NCBI GenBank assembly: GCA_030824515.1
Contig: JAVBXN010000057.1
Location: 62,001 to 126,000 of the forward strand
Direction of reading: 5' to 3'
Length of the DNA stretch: 64,000 bases
From: Pelobacter sp.
GTDB taxonomy: Bacteria > Desulfobacterota > Desulfuromonadia > Geobacterales > Pseudopelobacteraceae
This document shows positions 62,620 to 64,000 of the stretch, piece after piece. The notes under the pieces were generated by a model. The model saw only the letters and a list, made by a program, of their open reading frames with translations, had not been told where the DNA came from and made no database searches. A program made the position numbers and the translations under genes. Position 1 is the stretch's first letter. Every line of letters starts with the position of its first letter.

Positions 62620-63120
62620 TCAGATCTGTTTGTAGGCTTCTTTCAATTCCTCAGTATTGATCGTCCCGGACCACTGTTCTTCCAGAGCCAGTTCCTTGAA
62701 CTCGGTCATCGGTCCCATATTGCGGACCTTTTCGGTCAGGTCGCTGACAACTTCCACCCACTTGCCTCCTTCGGCAGCCGAGACCCAGGAGAACTGCAGC
62801 CGCTCCAGATCTACGCCGACGAATTCCAGGAGTTTCCGGAATGCGGCAAAGCGTCGGCGGGCGTGGAAGTTGCCGGCGATATAGTGGCAGTCACCGGGAT
62901 GGCAGCCGGAAACCAGTACGCCGTCAGCGCCCTGCTGAAAAGCCTTCAGGATGAAGACCGGATCGATGCGGCCGGTACAGGGGAACTTGAGGACCCGCAC
63001 GTTGGCCGGGTACTGCATGCGGCTGGTGCCGGCCAGGTCAGCCCCGGCGTAGGTGCACCAGGTGCAGACGAAGGCGATAATTTTCGGTTCGAAGTCGTGT
63101 TTTTGTTTTTCAGGGTGCAT
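62620..63120 (-). CDS. MvhD/FlxD-like hydrogenase iron-sulfur subunit
   Basis: 166 aa. Cys pattern AFVCTWCTYAGADLAGTSR, FPCTGRIDP and SGCHPGDCHYIAGNFHARRR is that of MvhD, which passes electrons to HdrA. All positions are Cys, with no in-frame UGA for Sec. The stop of hdrA overlaps this ATG by 1 base. Confidence 0.9.
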   Translation of the reverse strand: MHPEKQKHDFEPKIIAFVCTWCTYAGADLAGTSRMQYPANVRVLKFPCTGRIDPVFILKAFQQGADGVLVSGCHPGDCHYIAGNFHARRRFAAFRKLLEFVGVDLERLQFSWVSAAEGGKWVEVVSDLTEKVRNMGPMTEFKELALEEQWSGTINTEELKEAYKQI

Positions 63121-64000
63121 TAGAGTGCCTCTATCATTGCAACTATTTGCTCATCAGTGTAGCCATCCAGCTCCACGCTCTTGGACGGGCAGGTGGCCTG
63201 GCAGGTACCACAGCCGCCACAGACGCCTGGGTTGACGTAGGCCACCACCTTGATCAGGTTGCCCTGGCGGTCACGGATTTCCTTTTCTTCCACAGCGCCG
63301 TAGGCGCAGACCTTTTTGCAGGCGAAGCAGCCGACGCAGCCGGCTTCCTTGACCCGGGCCACGATCGGTTCACGCTCCAGCTTGTCCTTGGCGAAGAGCG
63401 TCATCACCTTGGCTGCTGCGGCAGATGCCTGGGAGACGGTGTCAGGGATATCCTTGGGACCCTGGCAGGCGCCGGCCAGATAGATGCCGGCCGTGGCGCA
63501 TTCGACCGGGCGCAGCTTGGCGTGGGCTTCGGAGTAGAAGTTGTATTTGTCGTAGGAGATGCCCAGTTTCTGCGCCAGGCTGTCGGCTCCCGTGCGGGGC
63601 TGAATCGCAGTGGCCAGCACGACCATGTCGGCTTCGATCTCGACCTGCACGCCGACGGCGATATCACTGCCCATCACGACGATCTTGTTACCCTTCTGGT
63701 AGAGGCGCGAGACCATGCCCCTGATGTAGACCGCCTCTTCCTCTTCGATCGATCTGCGCCAGAATTCGTCGTAGGCCTTGCCCGGGGTCCTGGCGTCCAT
63801 GAAGAATACGTAGGCCTGGCCGTCATGCACCTTGTGGTGGTAGAGCATGGTGTGCTTGGCGGTGTACATGCAGCAGACCTTGGAACAGTAGGAGATACCC
63901 TTTTCCCTGGCCCGTGAGCCGATGCACTGGATGAAGACTATCTGCTTTGGCTCCTTGCCGTCGGAGGGGCGCAGGATCTTGCCGCCGGTGGGACCGGAGG
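63120..64000 (-). CDS. hdrA: HdrA-like heterodisulfide reductase subunit A, 5' end outside window
   Basis: The frame is open from the window edge (293 residues seen). SGPTGGKILRPSDG and IVFIQCIGSRAREKG, then YCSKVCCMYTAKH carry HdrA's cluster-binding Cys; ATAIQPRTGAD closes the flavin fold; a C-terminal pair of 4Fe-4S motifs follows (CVGCFACKKVC and CGGCGTCQATC). HdrA is the flavin-based electron-bifurcating subunit. HdrB and HdrC are not in the window. Confidence 0.92.
   Translation of the reverse strand, partial: SGPTGGKILRPSDGKEPKQIVFIQCIGSRAREKGISYCSKVCCMYTAKHTMLYHHKVHDGQAYVFFMDARTPGKAYDEFWRRSIEEEEAVYIRGMVSRLYQKGNKIVVMGSDIAVGVQVEIEADMVVLATAIQPRTGADSLAQKLGISYDKYNFYSEAHAKLRPVECATAGIYLAGACQGPKDIPDTVSQASAAAAKVMTLFAKDKLEREPIVARVKEAGCVGCFACKKVCAYGAVEEKEIRDRQGNLIKVVAYVNPGVCGGCGTCQATCPSKSVELDGYTDEQIVAMIEAL

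Overview
The window reads as a chromosome segment of an anaerobic, GC-rich, Gram-negative member of the Geobacterales/Desulfuromonadales (Geobacter, Pelobacter or Trichlorobacter type). Reasons: a ribH-nusB-hom operon, a TrpB2-type tryptophan synthase, trpA-accD-folC-lptD, a short CbiX chelatase with CbiC and CbiD, a heterodisulfide-reductase/Flx cluster, SelA, an Rrf2 regulator beside cydAB, and several secreted proteins of the type these genomes carry. This placement is inference from gene content; no rRNA or tRNA gene was seen. Most genes lie on the minus strand.

Layout. 1-5.8 kb: a truncated GT-C glycosyltransferase, trpF, a small MNT-type nucleotidyltransferase, then ribH-nusB-hom-trpB2. 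5.9-14.2 kb: a minus-strand copper-handling cluster, in transcription order a Cys/His-rich exported protein, a 67-aa protein, an OprC-like TonB-dependent copper receptor, TonB, two NosL-family proteins, a small exported protein, a MacB/LolC-like permease with its ATPase, and a CPFC-containing membrane protein, closed by a terminator. 14.5-20.8 kb: an exported set (cohesin-like/repeat protein, HExxH zincin-like protein, TPR GT-C membrane protein, 1021-aa dockerin/carboxypeptidase-regulatory/YD-like repeat protein). 21-31.2 kb: cbiX-cbiC-cbiD downstream of a soluble NADH-dehydrogenase module (nuoE, nuoF, nuoG), with an alpha/beta hydrolase and a transglutaminase-like protein interleaved by stop/start overlap and a large TPR GT-C gene separating nuoE from nuoF. 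31.2-41.8 kb: hemW, an OB-fold exported protein, a methyltransferase, then MCP-trpA-accD-folC-lptD. 41.8-54.8 kb: lytic transglycosylase lipoprotein, cydAB with an Rrf2 regulator, pfkA, tatC, rnr, an M23 protein with a poly-C tract, a PilZ protein, galE, a TIM-barrel isomerase and a two-TM K+-channel-like protein. 55-59.6 kb (plus strand): GntR regulator, selA, ispD, a REC-histidine kinase and a DsbC-like protein. 59.6-64 kb: FNR-like flavoprotein, two iron-sulfur subunits, an MvhD-like subunit and the 3' part of hdrA.

How it works together. The copper cluster has a complete route: an outer-membrane importer whose sequence carries both halves of the OprC copper motif (CxxxM at 102-106 and HxM at 297-299), its energiser TonB, periplasmic NosL-type metal binders, and an inner-membrane ABC/thiol module. 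It has no NosZ, so the destination of the copper is open; this is the best candidate here for an uncharacterised system. The NuoEFG module and the Flx/Hdr cluster are both soluble NADH-linked iron-sulfur electron-transfer units. cydAB is a low-potential oxygen defence or respiration module with a likely Rrf2 switch next to it.

Repeats of note: a 21-bp G/C-tract palindrome in frame inside cbiD, a roughly 160-bp element with perfect 19-bp terminal inverted repeats inside the Flx operon, and seven copies of a roughly 35-residue D-x-x-W-F-T-x-D-D repeat at the end of the 1021-aa exported protein.
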